64,000 nt of DNA from Erodium maritimum. Its lineage: Eukaryota; Streptophyta; Magnoliopsida; Geraniales; Geraniaceae. The notes under the pieces were generated by a model. The model was given only the letters and a program-made list of their open reading frames with translations, did no database searches and was not told the origin of the DNA. Within the stretch, counting starts at the first letter, position 1. Every line of letters begins with the position of its first letter. Location of the stretch: the NCBI GenBank assembly GCA_963921825.1, contig OY997593.1, forward strand, positions 64,402,039 to 64,466,038, in the 5' to 3' direction. Positions 1 through 11,734 of the stretch are shown piece by piece. The position numbers and the translations under genes were made by a program.

Positions 1-1000
1 CCCTGACCTGAATCGCCTGCAACTATAGGTCCAAGCTCACGACCTTCCGCCGCTAGTAAGGACTAAGATAACAAGGGAGACGATTGAAGTCGTCTTGGGT
101 GTCTGTGTGGAGGTTGCTTGCGATCAATAGGGCCTATATTGGGGGGGGGGGGGGGGGGGGGGGGTCAAAGTCCGCATCTGGCACTCTGTGGGCCGTCCCC
201 TGCGTCGTACCCTAGTGCTACGAAGGACTTTCGGAACTCTATCCGGGTCTCTCTTACCCACACCAAATTGCCCACATTTTGTGGCAATTAAGGGAGGATT
301 TGACATAAGCCTATGGAATGCGACTTGTAGGTTCCAAACGTCCCGCGTTTTGACATATCGCTACTGGAGTTCCATCGAATTCATAAGAACAAACAGTACG
401 CGACAGACTAGACAACCAAGACAACTCTGGTCTCCCCACATGGGTTTGGGACCTTAAGTCCGAGCACTGTCTCTACAGAGCCATTACATTGTGGTAGAGG
501 CTCAATAGTAACCCCGAACATTATACCTAACAGTACGAGATGTTGGGGTGTCGATCCGGGATGGAAAAATTTGGTGGTCGGCCAACCCTCGGGAAGCAAG
601 AAGACTGAAGTCTCTGGAGTACTCCCGATTGGAAGTGCTAGATAGAAGAGGGGGTCAGCTGGAGAACAACATGAAGATCAAGTGAGTGCTAGTAAGCAGT
701 CTCGCCAGAAGGAATGAATAGACACTATGTCTTAAGAGACCTGCCTTGGGAGGGGTCCTTGATAAAAGCCTTTCCCCCCTGTTATTGGTGAAGCCAGTCC
801 GATTTTCTACCGAACGAAACGAGTCATCCTCATAGGATCAAGAACACTTAGGCCCCATCTTGAGCAGTCTTCATCAATTTCGCCAGTTTCGTAGCTTTGT
901 TCTATTTGCTTCTATGGCTTTTATAAAACCGTAATAGACGGTTCTCTATCTCAAAACTATTGTTCGACCCTTCGGGAACTTCACACATGTAATAACTTTT
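1..1000 (+). mobile_element. Decayed LINE-like zinc-knuckle repeat, copy 1
   Basis: This stretch aligns by eye, in order, with the better preserved copies at 37876-38900 (+) and about 8200-9990 (-). The shared landmarks include the stretch before the zinc knuckle, the block near 545-590 that matches 38450-38510, and the block near 640-770 that matches 38590-38700. Many substitutions and small indels destroy the frame, and the knuckle cysteines are lost. A 24-base G run (141-164) sits where copy 3 has a short G-rich stretch. The left end lies outside the window. The family looks like ORF1 of a plant non-LTR retrotransposon (zf-CCHC_4 type), but no reverse transcriptase is visible. The right edge is approximate. 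Confidence 0.6.
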
Positions 1001-2320
1001 TAAAATATTAACGAAATCTGTACCTTTCGTCCAAAAAAACACATTAAGTTAAGAACTATTAGGAGTGGAATCACGTCGGATTGGTAAACAGGTTGGGCAT
1101 CAACCTGCGTTCAGTTCCTTCTCTTTTGAGCTCCGACAACTCTACATCTACAATGTCTGGGTCTCTTGTTAAAATCGGAAGCCGAACTAGTAAGTAACCA
1201 AAAGAAACTTAGAGCCTCTGATTTTAGTGGAGGTTTTTGGAGATCTTCTCAGTTCGATGACGAGAAGTTTTGACGGTCCCAATTAATCGGCTGATGAGCA
1301 TTCATAAAGACGGTAAACCTTACAAGTAGCTTTCTGTAGCCATGTGAACGAGTAAATAAATAAATACAAAAAGAATGGAAAGTCCTCCTTTTAGATTAGT
1401 AAGCGTATAATATTGAAAAATCGAAACCAAACTGAGACTTGGAAAGTGGTTTTGTGTATACAGTTTGGGCAACACAAGGAACCAGTTTGGTTTCGTTACG
1501 CTCCGTCTGGTTATGGTCAGAATAATCATAATAAAGCAAGCACGAGCTTGCAGAGCCTTCATTATCAAAATGTATGAGAACAAAAAGAGGAAGAATAGAG
1601 ACAGAATATCAAAATGACCTTTAATGGTGGTCCAAAAACCTCCACTCTCTTCGGCACCGAGCTCTGTGTAGGATTTAGGAGCTAGTCCTGTTGAGTGTTG
1701 TGACCTTTGGTTCACGTAACAAGCTTGTTCGTTTGGCGTGTGATCCCATCCCGCAAGACCCATCACCCACTTGCTCACAGTTCCATTCCAAGGGATGGGG
1801 ATGGGTTCCGCAACTTGCAACGTACAGTAATTGCTGCTTATTTTGACTTTGAATATTAATATATTTATGAGTTAATGTTGGATTGAGTTTTGGACTCTAT
1901 AAATTAATCTAAAAAGGTTTGATGTTGAAGTATGAAGTTAATAAAAAAGAAATTGCAGATACCATATTGAACAAGCCAACCAATAAAATTGATTTTTTTT
2001 AGTTGTAAATATGGAGATATTTATGGACCATCCGCCCTAAGTTAAAAGATATTTTTTCTCCATTAAAAAAAAGATATTTTTTTAATTTAAGTTACGTTAA
2101 ACATATTTTAGGTTCTTAAATTCGATGTATATGACAAATTATTCCATATATCAAGTATTCTTTACCCTGTATTTACTCTTAAAAATCTATCTTAATCCAC
2201 TACTATTATAATATAAATCACAAATATGTCAAAACTCAATATAGATTATCATCTTAACTTGTGAAGCGATGAAAATCGATTTTAATACACATATATGAAC
2301 ACCTAAATTATAAAGATACT
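1001..2320. other. Intergenic, no supported gene
   Basis: The stretch is AT-rich. An open frame on the minus strand at 1320-1820 has no ATG near its 5' end and matches no family I know. It could be a gene remnant, but I do not call it. Confidence 0.4.
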
Positions 2321-5300
2321 AACAACTCAGACTTTTTTTTTGAAAGGGAAATATATAGATAATAATCCAATGTTTTTTGGACGAAAATGAAGGAGACGGG
2401 AGAAAACCCGCAGTACATAACACGAGCATGTCAACATGGACACCTCAAACCGAACCCAACTATGGGTGAACAATGGTCTAATAACCAAGATCTTCCTATC
2501 GTGAGGCAAACAAGAAACACAAACAAACAATACACGAGAATGCCAACTAGGACACCTCAAACCAGACCCAACAAAGGGTGAATAGAGGTCTAGTACCTAG
2601 ATTTTCCTACCGTAAAGAAAACAATAAACACTTACAAATAAGGAGCGTACCATTTGAGGCACCCCAAATCGTACTAACAATAGGTCTAAAACCCCATAGA
2701 AAAATCTTAAAGCTCAACACAACCAAAAGCACTCTAATTTCGCACCTAAAACCCAAGTAGTCAACAAATGGTACTGTGAGCACCGGCAACTCAAACCTCC
2801 ACGACCTAACGGTGAGAACACTTACCACTACAACACAACCCAGAAGGCACTACCGAGCACTGCTCAACTTTCAACAAGAGAGCACGCCCGAGGTCAGCAC
2901 CTCCGAACGACCCTAAAGGGGATTCGGAACCAAGTGACCCTAGAATCATCTTCGGAGGGACGAGTAAAAGGGGCTCAATACCGAGCTCAAAACGTACCAA
3001 CCAGACTAAATAACAACAGCCAATAGCCAAATACCTCTACAAATACCTAAAACCCTACCCACCAAGCACTGCTCGATCAACTCAGAAAACCAAGCCAACC
3101 CGCCCCGAGCCAACACCCTGGACGATCCACGAGGGAGAGTTAGAACAGTTCCAAACATAAGTTTCCTCCGATAAAGACTATGAGAGGAAACTAATCTAAA
3201 CCAGACAGGAGAGGGCAAAAGTATCTGAAGAGGACGAGATGATGGAAACACCAGAGAGACCAAAGTGACGAACCAACCCGTACCACCACCAGAATTGCAC
3301 TGAAGCTCCCAAGACCACTCAAAAAACAAGAAACGATAAAGCCCTTAACTAACACAGACGACCCAACCGGTCGAAACCAATCTCCCTCACCAGAGTAAAC
3401 AGGGAAAAAAAGAGCAGCACTTGAAAACCCAAACAACAAGGTCTTGATACGAAGTACAGAAACCGGAGATCACAGCACATCAAGAGGTGTCGACGGCTGA
3501 GCTTCCACAACTCCTCACCGGCACAAAACCAGTCCAAGAACTCCCAACCACCACACCAGCCCAACTCCTCCTTAACCACAACCAAATCGCCACCAAGGAA
3601 GCCGAACTAATCCCATAGCCACACCACAGCATGCCAGAACAGTACCTCACGCAGCAAAAAGAGGGAAAAGGAGAAGAAATAGCAATCAAACTTAAAACCT
3701 CTGAGAAAAAGTGAAGCTCGAGCAGCAATAGTCACGGCTCACCACCAAAGAACCAACTGGTTCGAATCCGGCCACGAAGGCCGGAAAAAATGTGTCTGAG
3801 TCGAGCACCGTACATCGGAGAGCACCTAGGACAGATCGATTGCAAATCCACGCCTAGAAATACAACCCACGACCGATCTGTCCCAACACATAGTAGAGGG
3901 CGTAGGGGAGTCACCGTAAACAAGGAGGCCGGAAGGTCCGTGCGCCAAGGCCAGATCGGCTACAAATCCAAGCCTGAAAATGTATCCCCCGGCCAATCTG
4001 TCCCAAAACGCTGGCAAGGACGCTTAACGGTGAACCCTAGCCCGGAACAACATATCGGTGAACGAAAAACGAGCGGTGGAGCAACAGTAAGGTCGGAAAA
4101 ACAAAGAGACTAAGGGGTAGAGAAGAAACGTTAGGAAGAGGGGGGAGAACCTCACCGGCGTCGTCTCTGGCCGAAGTCATTAACGGCGCCGGTGGAGAGA
4201 ATAGCTAAAAGTAGGGCGGAGGTACTGTTTGGGCGGCTAGGGTTGATACCAGTAGAGAGAGAAAGGTCCTTTTTAACAAATAGATGACTTTTATTTTTTT
4301 ATTAGCAGTTTTTAAATTTAAAATCCAACGACTTCAAAATGAAACTGAACGAAAAAGGTAGAAGAACCCTCATTACAAACAAGAGCACTGGTCATGTAGA
4401 CACAGCCTCGAACCATAGAATTCCCAACAAGGGGAGTAAACCGAAACATGTCTCAGAACCAAATACAGACAATCAACAGCCACAGACCCAACAAGGGGCA
4501 AACCATTACAAACACAAACAAACAAAACGAAACAGGTCTATAACCTAGATGACTAACATGAAGCTCAAAATGAAGCACCTCAAACGACCTTCCGCTTCCA
4601 ACTACATCACCTCAAGAATCAACTTGAAACAACACCACCCTCAAACTAGCAAAATATGTGAGGAGCACCCTATCTCGTCAAGGCCATCAACTCAATGAGT
4701 TATATGACCACCAACACGCCGACGACCAACACCGAATACGACAAAGATAGACCAATAGTTAAAAACCATCGGACACTCTAAATCCTTATTTCCAAAACTG
4801 TCAATCTTCAAACAAAGGCCCACAGACCAAAATACGCCAGAGGCCAACACCTAATTACCGATGAGCCCCTACTCACTGAGTAGGGTAACCGAGAAGATTG
4901 AGCGAAAATCGGATGAAGGACAAGAAAGTGACTCACTAATAAAAGTTGTTAAGGGACATTAAAAAAAACACACCATAATCCGAAAAGGGGGCAAAAGGGG
5001 GCAAAAGAAGTTACCGGAGAGACCGGTAACAGATTTGATTCAGCACCAAATGGATTCCATGCAGTGAGCCTCTAGTGAACGCCGAAACTACAGCCACAAA
5101 TCATCCTTCCGTAATAGTGCTTCGACGAACACCGAGTATGAACCTGCCGGAGAGCAGGAGGATTGTAGGGGAACAGATCTGTGAAGGGTCCACTCCGACC
5201 TGGTGTAAATCCAGCGAGAGAACGAGCGACACAAATCCGGTCAGGAGAGGTCTGACCACCACAAAACGACCATCCACAGGGCAGTCACCAGACGCAGTTT

Positions 5301-5724
5301 GAGGGCAGAAGACGAAGAAGGGCACAGAGCAGAGAAAAACCCCAACAAACCCACCGAGACGAATACAAGAGAACCACACCAATCCAGTACCCTGAAGGAA
5401 ATAGAAAGGTGACCCATGACCCAGATCTTCAAGTACAGTCCCAAGAAGGCGATAAGGCCGCCAATGCAACTGAGCCAGATGTGATGTAACCACTCCACGA
5501 GTGAGATTGGAGCGGAAGGAGTGAAGCCGGCCAAGACGACAAAAGAGAGTAAACGAAGTGGGAAGTAATAAAAGAGAAAAGGAGGAGGTTGCCGACAGCT
5601 CACCGAACCCGAAGGCCAAGGCGACGGCAATAAAAAACGTAGAAAGGGGCTTAGGGTTTTACTGTTCCTCTCGAGTGAAAAGGGGCACGGCCTTTTGTTC
5701 TTCACTTATCAACAACTCAGACTT
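2321..5724 (-). mobile_element. 3.4 kb retroposon with 14-bp target duplications
   Basis: The 14-base sequence AACAACTCAGACTT occurs at 2321-2334 and again at 5711-5724. Directly inside the left copy is a T run, which is a poly-A tail read on the minus strand. This is the signature of target-primed reverse transcription, so a minus-strand RNA was inserted here. The body (2335-5710) is richer in G+C than its surroundings and has no reverse transcriptase or endonuclease frame. It holds internal duplications: about 2430-2535 against 2540-2640 with a third relative near 4440-4560, and 3833-3891 against 3953-4011. The 5' end (near 5700) has a C-rich leader with AAACCCTAA-type sequence, like many plant mRNA leaders. 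It may be a non-autonomous LINE or a retroposed transcript; the source is not recognised. Confidence 0.75.
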
Positions 5725-6792
5725 AACTGTTTGTTAATTTGCAGAACTTGACGTTAATCACATGCATGCTGCATTAATTAGTTAAAACAATGATTGAGGT
5801 AAAAGTCAAGAGGGATTAAAAGGGAACAATAATTAGGAATGGAGAAACAACTCGTTGCATCATAATTGTTGGGATGCTTTTTTCTTATCCTAAGGTAGGT
5901 GGTGACGGTGGGGACAGTCTAAGCTTTTCTCATATTGTTGCCTTTTCATAAGAAGAAAAACTATTTCGATTCATTGGCATGCCTTTAAATACTTACTTTT
6001 TCTGAATGTCAAGCTGGTTAAATGAATCTTGACTTGACTGCTTGCGCGTTGAGTGACAGTGAATGAAGACCTCTCCCCCACTTATATATTACCAAACATT
6101 TTGCTCTTCCCATTCTCCTTCTTAGTATAGGCATTATTATTTCTTATTAGGGTTGGCACAATTTGAATTAATCATTTATTGATCTAAGATGATTAAATAC
6201 AATTATTTTCATAGATAATATCACAAAATATACTGATAATATAAATTTTCAAATGATTTCATTTTACTCTATTTTGATAGTAACCGAACAAAACACTCTT
6301 ATTTTTAATTATATTAAACCGAAAAAGAAATCATTTTTGTTGACCAACTATATAAAAATAGAGGTAACAAGTTTGGAAGATGTTTGCACTTAAACACGTC
6401 AACAATGATATCACAACAAGCAACGACATGCAAAAAGTGGAAAAACAAAAGTGGTAAAGTGTATTAGATATGTGAAAATTGTTTTTTTTTTTATTTCTTA
6501 GAAAGAAGAATGGAATGGAAAAAAAGAAATAATTGAATTCGAATCGAAAGAAAAAAAAATCTATACTTATACATCTAGGTATATCTGTTTGGATGGGGAA
6601 ATCACTCATGCTATTTTTGAGCAAGACTCAAATAATCTAATAATATTTAATCAACAATAAAAAAATTGATTGAAGTCACTAAAAATATCTTACAAATGAG
6701 TATTTTATTAAAGTATTGAGCAATTACTCAATAAAAAAACCAAAATTTATTTATAACTTGCAAATAGATAGTTAAATACCACGTAAACTTTA
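5725..6792. other. AT-rich intergenic DNA
   Basis: No gene, RNA or repeat boundary is visible here. The open frame at 6331-6624 is low-complexity and is not supported as coding. Confidence 0.4.
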
Positions 6793-6801
6793 TATTTTGA
6801 A

Positions 6802-7190
6802 GGGATAACTTTGTTTCTTAACCTTTACAAACGTTTCATTATCAGATCCTAACCCAGGCCAACGTTTGGTCTCAATTCCTAGCATAATAGGTTTGGAATT
6901 TCTCAGAAACTATAAAAAGTCGTCTAAACTCACGATTTCGTCAACTCATCCAAGTGTTGTCGTTGTTGGCGTACATTAGCCATGGTGCCTTCCTCGACGT
7001 TGAACTTATCCTCGTTCTCAAGCAACCGAACCCAATGCTCGACGAGTTGACGGAATCGTGAGTTTGGACGGCTTTTTATAGTTTCTGAAAAATTCCAAAC
7101 CTATCATGTTAGGAATTGAGACCAAACGTTTGTCTGGGTTAGGATGTGATAATGAAACGTTTGTAAAGGTTAGGAAACAGAGTTTTCCCC
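6802..7190. mobile_element. Mutator-type MITE, copy 1 (389 bp)
   Basis: The element begins GGGATAACTTTG and ends with the near-complement. The two arms are inverted repeats of well over 100 bp. It is flanked by identical 9-base sequences, TATTTTGAA, at 6793-6801 and 7191-7199. Long terminal inverted repeats plus a 9-bp duplication are the hallmark of Mutator-like elements. The short centre contains a coding-like stretch, conserved in the second copy at 13017-13404. There is no transposase, so it must be moved by an enzyme encoded elsewhere. Confidence 0.85.
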
Positions 7191-7199
7191 TATTTTGAA

Positions 7200-8199
7200 A
7201 AACCTTTTCAATCTACCTTTAGGGGTCTCCTTTTTTTTTTTAATATTTGGGCCGTCCTCGAGCTCCGCTCTCTTCGATAACCACCACAATGTCCCCTTGC
7301 GTGTTGTTATCACTGCTACCGCCATCCTTCCACCCGAGAAACCTCACGTCATGCCACCAGACCCATCACGGGAGTTCATAAAACTAGTCCGACCTAAGAA
7401 GAAGGTGCCTCGACCCCCCCCCCCCCCCCCCCCTTGCCTAAATGATGCCTCCTCTCTCTCCACTACATAAATGTAGGATGACAAATTAGACACAACACCT
7501 ATGTGTCTTCGGTCATGTTGATTCATAATAGATTATCGATCCTTCGTTCAACCCCCTGGTTATAAAAAGCTTGTTGGAAGCTCGTAGCATTGATCTCACA
7601 ACAACCAAATGTTGTCTCAGTTTGTGTATTCATCTACAAAGGATCACTGGTAGGCTTTCAAACACCTTTTCTAGTACTTCACAGGATCGATTGATCGAGG
7701 TTACTTTATTCCAACTAAATTGTCATTGCATCTTCACGAGTTCTTTGGTGCTAATTGGGTAAGAGAGGGTCGGGGCCTTTTGTTGTATTGCAATGGAAAT
7801 TGGCATGCAGGTGGTTAGGGGATAGGCTTTTGGGGGTTGTGGGTTGATGTTTTATACTTTGTGGTCGTGGACTCTTGGTTCCGTATCTTCTTTTCGTTTG
7901 TTTTTAGCAGGTGCCTCCAAGATCCACCTTGAACATTAGAGAGTTTTTATAAAATTTTGTTGATTGAAAGAAAATCTGACATAAGATAAGGACGATTTCA
8001 TTTTAACTACTGGCTACCTCATCTACCTCGACACCATACACTCACCTTGCAAAACTCTCGTAACTAATAGTTATCCTTAGGGATTTATGATCCATGTGTT
8101 CACATCTAGTATTGTAACGATTGAAATCAAAGGGTAAGCAAATAAACAAAAATTGAAGCAGAGAGTTTGAAGTATAAAAGTACACACCTACAAATAGGA
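7200..8199. other. Intergenic DNA with a poly-C tract
   Basis: A run of 20 C lies at 7414-7433. The open frame across it (7195-7470) lacks an ATG start and owes part of its length to the C run. No gene is supported. Confidence 0.4.
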
Positions 8200-9990
8200 G
8201 GAAACTCTATAGGAGTAGGTGGATTCGACGCCATGACGCGCCTGATCATCCTAGGGATCATCATCAGTAGTCCTTTTCACCTCTCTGGTAGCAGCTCCTT
8301 CATTATCTCTATGCCCAGGCAGAATGGGCGCTGAAACTTCAATGACCATGCCACTAGAGAGATGGCCGGTCACCAAATTTTTCCAATCGGGATCCACCTT
8401 CCCGGGCTGGGTGCTAACCCGAGATCCTATACGATAAGATACAATGTTCGGGGAAACACACAGGCTCCTTCCTCGAGATGAGGATCCCTTAGATACAGTG
8501 CTCGGGGAAATCCTCCCAAAGCTTGGGGGTACAATTGGCGGTGGGTTCTCAGATCAGTCTTTCGTATACGGCTTCTCCAACTTGTCCTTCTGAAATTCTA
8601 AGATAGAGGTATCATACCTCAGGGTACCCCGCAACTCCAGCCCGCAATCCCTCACGACATGACCAATTCTCCCGTAATTGAAGCAGAAGTTCAGGAGCTT
8701 CGTATAGGTGAGGTCGACCTTTATGGGATCCGGGAAGTCCTTGAACCTCAATAACAGTCCCCGCTTGAGAGGACGTTCAACAAGGTGCAAAAAACCGCAC
8801 CGGCATCCCCGATCGTCTCCCTCGTTGCCTTCGTCTGAACCAGGGGCGGAAGACCCCGAGCGTGGACCCATAGCTACAAGTGGTCCAACGCGGGAAGTTC
8901 CCGGGCACATGGGTTCAGCTCTCCGAGAAAAAAAAAGGGTGCCCGTCGAAGCATTAAGGCTCATTACCCCGGACCCAAGATCGTGCCTCCACCGCTCAGA
9001 AATAGAAGCCAAAGACTCCTAGGCCAAGATCTTTGACGACCAAGCCTTCTTTAGCCCGCCCCTACGCGATGGTTATGATATGGAGGAGAATGTCCTTCCG
9101 GGGAGGCTTTGACGTCCATAGTTTTCCCATCAGTCCCCATTGTTGATGGGCAATGACCGTGGCATTGGCCGGGGGAGTAAGGGACCACGACCTCAACCTC
9201 CTTGTCATCATCGAGGGAGAAGGAGGAGAGCCCATCCTGGAGTGCCGTCATGGATGCCTGCAACTCCGGTAAAGCCATAATGGTGGGTGAAGGGGGTTCA
9301 TCCAACGAGAGGGCCACCTTCCGACCATGGACTATACCAGATGGAATAGTAAGGAGAGAAGGGATGAGCAGGATCTTATCCTTATTGGGAAGACAACAAC
9401 CCAAGCCCAATGCCTCTACTATCGTACATGGGAGATCCTCCATCAGCGCCTTCCCCAGTGCCAGGTCCCGTTGAAGAGAAGGGTTCGGATCAACCTAAGT
9501 GATAGGAACACAAGAAGGAGATGGAGCAGAGACGATGGGCAGAGGCAGTAGAGCGAGACCCAATGACATGTTGCTTGCGGATGAAGCAACGCCTTTCGGC
9601 CGTACCGGACGTCCTTGACGTGGTTTGTTGGTAGTGGTTGGAGTAGAGACATTTATGGCAAATGGTACTAGTGTAGTGGAGAGAGAGAGGGTGTGGACTC
9701 GCCAGAATAGAAGGAGGCGCTGAAGAAGAGCCGACTAGATTTTGCTTCGACTTCCTCCTACGCCCGGGTTCTAAGGCCAGAAGTTCCACAGATGAAGACA
9801 TGGTCTTCGAGGGAGAGGCCTACACCGAGGACGACATGACGGGGCTGACAGAAAGTACAACAACGGCGTCTTCAAGATTGTTGACGGCGGAAGTAGATAG
9901 AAATCACCATGATCACAGAGAGGATGGACGGCAAGGGCTAAGGTTGCTCTCGATTAACGAGAGAGGAAAAAAATATCAATTTTCTTCTTT
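8200..9990 (-). mobile_element. LINE-like zinc-knuckle repeat, copy 2
   Basis: Read on the minus strand, this has a TATAAAAG box near 9990 and an ORF1-like ATG at 9799-9801. A proline- and serine-rich N-terminal part follows, then a conserved stretch (9443-9051), and a zinc-knuckle region (about 8554-9012) ending in a conserved GTLRYDTS-type tail. The order matches copy 3 at 31532-38900 once the nested LTRs there are removed. The knuckle reads FCFNYGRIGHVVRDC, so the second cysteine of the CX2CX4HX4C motif is a tyrosine. Frameshifts and stops break the frame. The fold resembles the DUF4283/zf-CCHC_4 ORF1 of plant L1-like LINEs, which binds RNA. No RT domain follows, so this copy is truncated or belongs to a non-autonomous family. 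Confidence 0.65.
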
Positions 9991-10020
9991 TATAGATCCA
10001 CACTATATGAAACTACGCAA

Positions 10021-10342
10021 ATAATATCATGTTAAAATTAAATTTACTTTAAAACTCGAATTTACATATAGGTGTTGTAAAAATATTTTGGAAGTTATCA
10101 CTTTAATAAACGTGTTTTTGTTTGGGAACAGTAGGTTGAAAATTTGAATACTTTGCATGATGGACTGGTTCAACTAAATTTGTCGCAGGTAGCTTTCTAG
10201 AAAAAGAAGCCTTTACCTCCAAAGCCGACGTGTGAAGAGTGCAAGCCAGTGGGAACTGATATTTGATCCAGTCTTCAAAATTATTGGTCCACGTTTTCGG
10301 TCCTAAAAACGGACTCGCCAATACTCGTAACACCGAGCCAAG
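10021..10342. other. Upstream region of the WRKY gene
   Basis: This is unique-looking AT-rich DNA between the repeat at 8200-9990 and the WRKY promoter. No gene is seen. Confidence 0.4.
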
Positions 10343-10351
10343 TTGGCAAGT

Positions 10352-10462
10352 CTAGCTGTCAACAAATCCAAGCGAGTACATCGAGATTACGATTTATCCA
10401 CGGTTTTGACTTTCAAAAATGTCAACCGAAGGAAATACACTTTGAAGAATAGTTTATATAAA
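10352..10462 (+). promoter_or_regulatory. WRKY promoter: W-box motifs and TATA box
   Basis: A TATA box (TTTATATAAA, 10453-10462) lies about 90 bases before the start codon. Just upstream are a strict W-box TTGACT (10406-10411) and two TTGACA cores on the minus strand (near 10357 and 10424). W-boxes are the sites WRKY proteins bind, so self- or cross-regulation is a fair inference, as seen for many immune WRKY genes. The leader between the TATA box and the start codon has no upstream ATG. Confidence 0.6.
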
Positions 10463-10552
10463 GCTGTCCCTTCAGCTTATCTCCAGCATTCAAACTCGAA
10501 AAGTCAGCTCACCATTTCTCTCTCTCTTGTCTTGTCTCTTGGTTTGGTTTCT

Positions 10553-11734
10553 ATGACTAGTGAATTCGAGAACATGGACTGGGATTTGGAGGCCGTGATC
10601 AGAGGGTGGAGCTCCGCCACCACCTCCTCAAGCTACATGAACCCAATAAGTGACTTTGCTCCCAGTTTCGATGAAGACCTCTTCTTCAGTACTTTCCCGG
10701 ATGTGTTCGTCTCCGAAGCAACGGCCGATTTTTTCGATGAATTGGAAGGTTTGTACAAGCCTTTCTATCCTCATCAGACACAACCTCAACCAACGGCGAG
10801 TGCACTAGTAATGGTTAAACAAGAAGACCCGCAACCACCGAACAACAACGGATCATCTCCGATCATTTCCGCCGTCGCTAGAACCAGCACCGCCGCTCAA
10901 ATAGCCAAATACAAGAGAAGGTCGGTATCTACTAAAATTATCATTATACAACCTGTGCTATCAGTTCAGTCTTTTAAGATGAATCAGATTTTAACATGAT
11001 ATCAAAATTCAATCGAACTGTATGTATCTTGTACCTATCTGTATCATCAATAGGCATGACTAAATTAAATCAAATTTTAACATGATATTAAAGTTTAATC
11101 GATATCAGAATTTAACATGATATCTTACATCATCAATATACATGACTAGTGTTATTTACAAAGTCATCTGGAGTTTTAAAGATAAATCAGATTTTAACAT
11201 GATATCAGAATTTAGTCGTCGTCACTAATTTTTATTTGGTTGGTTGAAAAATTCAGCAGGAAGAACCAGCAGAAGAGGGTGGTGCAGCAGGCGAGGGCGG
11301 AGGGGCTGTCGTCGTCGGACAAGTGGGCGTGGAGGAAGTACGGGCAGAAGCCGATAAAGGGGTCACCGTATCCGAGGAGCTACTACCGGTGCAGCAGCTC
11401 CAAGGGCTGTCCGGCGAGAAAGCAGGTCGAGCAGAGCTGCGCCGATCCGGGGATGTACATCATCACCTACACAGCCGAACACAACCACACCCACCCCACG
11501 CGCCGCAACTCCCTCTCCGGCGTCGCCAGGACCAAGTTCAAACTCTCTCCGGCCGACCCCGACGATAACCATAGTTCTTCAGCGCCCACGTTGGTGTCGG
11601 AAGGCATTGTTAAAGCCGAGGAGGGTGAAGAGATCTTGAAACCTCAAAACATGGAGATTTTCATGCCTGATATTGTGTTTAGCGACGATTTGTTCCCGAC
11701 CTTGGAGGATTTGCATGGTTGTATTATGGACTGA
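10553..11734 (+). CDS. WRKY transcription factor, group IIe (WRKY22/27/29-like)
   Basis: Two exons, 10553-10920 and 11260-11734, join in frame to give 280 residues. The start was chosen because the TATA box lies at 10453-10462; the open frame extends further 5' but only by a TTG codon upstream of the TATA box. The N-terminal half is acidic and serine-rich ([12 protein letters not shown] near residue 8). A basic stretch [13 protein letters not shown] spans the exon joint. The DNA-binding domain follows, with WRKYGQK and a CX5CX23HXH zinc finger. The C-terminus is acidic. This arrangement fits WRKY22/27/29, which act in the nucleus downstream of MAP kinases in pattern-triggered immunity. The usual intron inside the WRKY domain, after the PYPR motif, is absent: that region is continuous in exon 2. 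The exact orthologue within the group is not decided. Confidence 0.93.
10921..11259 (+). repeat. WRKY intron 1 with four TTAACATGATAT repeats
   Basis: This 339-bp intron has a GT donor at 10921 and an AG acceptor at 11258-11259. The core TTAACATGATAT occurs four times (about 10991, 11077, 11112 and 11193), three of them within similar 30-base surroundings. The motif resembles the LTR end and primer-binding site of copia elements, but no LTR is visible, so its origin is open. Confidence 0.5.

Noticed and set aside
1320-1820. A 166-codon minus-strand frame
   Set aside because: There is no ATG at its 5' end (TTG only) and no recognisable family, and the second half is low-complexity hydrophobic sequence.
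5101-5705. Hydrophobic minus-strand frames of 150-170 codons that look like membrane proteins
   Set aside because: They lie in overlapping frames at the 5' end of the retroposon, in C/T-rich leader-like DNA, and show no conserved motif.
7195-7470. A proline-rich 91-codon frame
   Set aside because: It has no ATG start and its proline run is a by-product of the 20-C tract.
10343-10552. A 70-residue N-terminal extension of the WRKY protein
   Set aside because: It would start at a TTG upstream of the TATA box; the family starts near MDWDLEAV.
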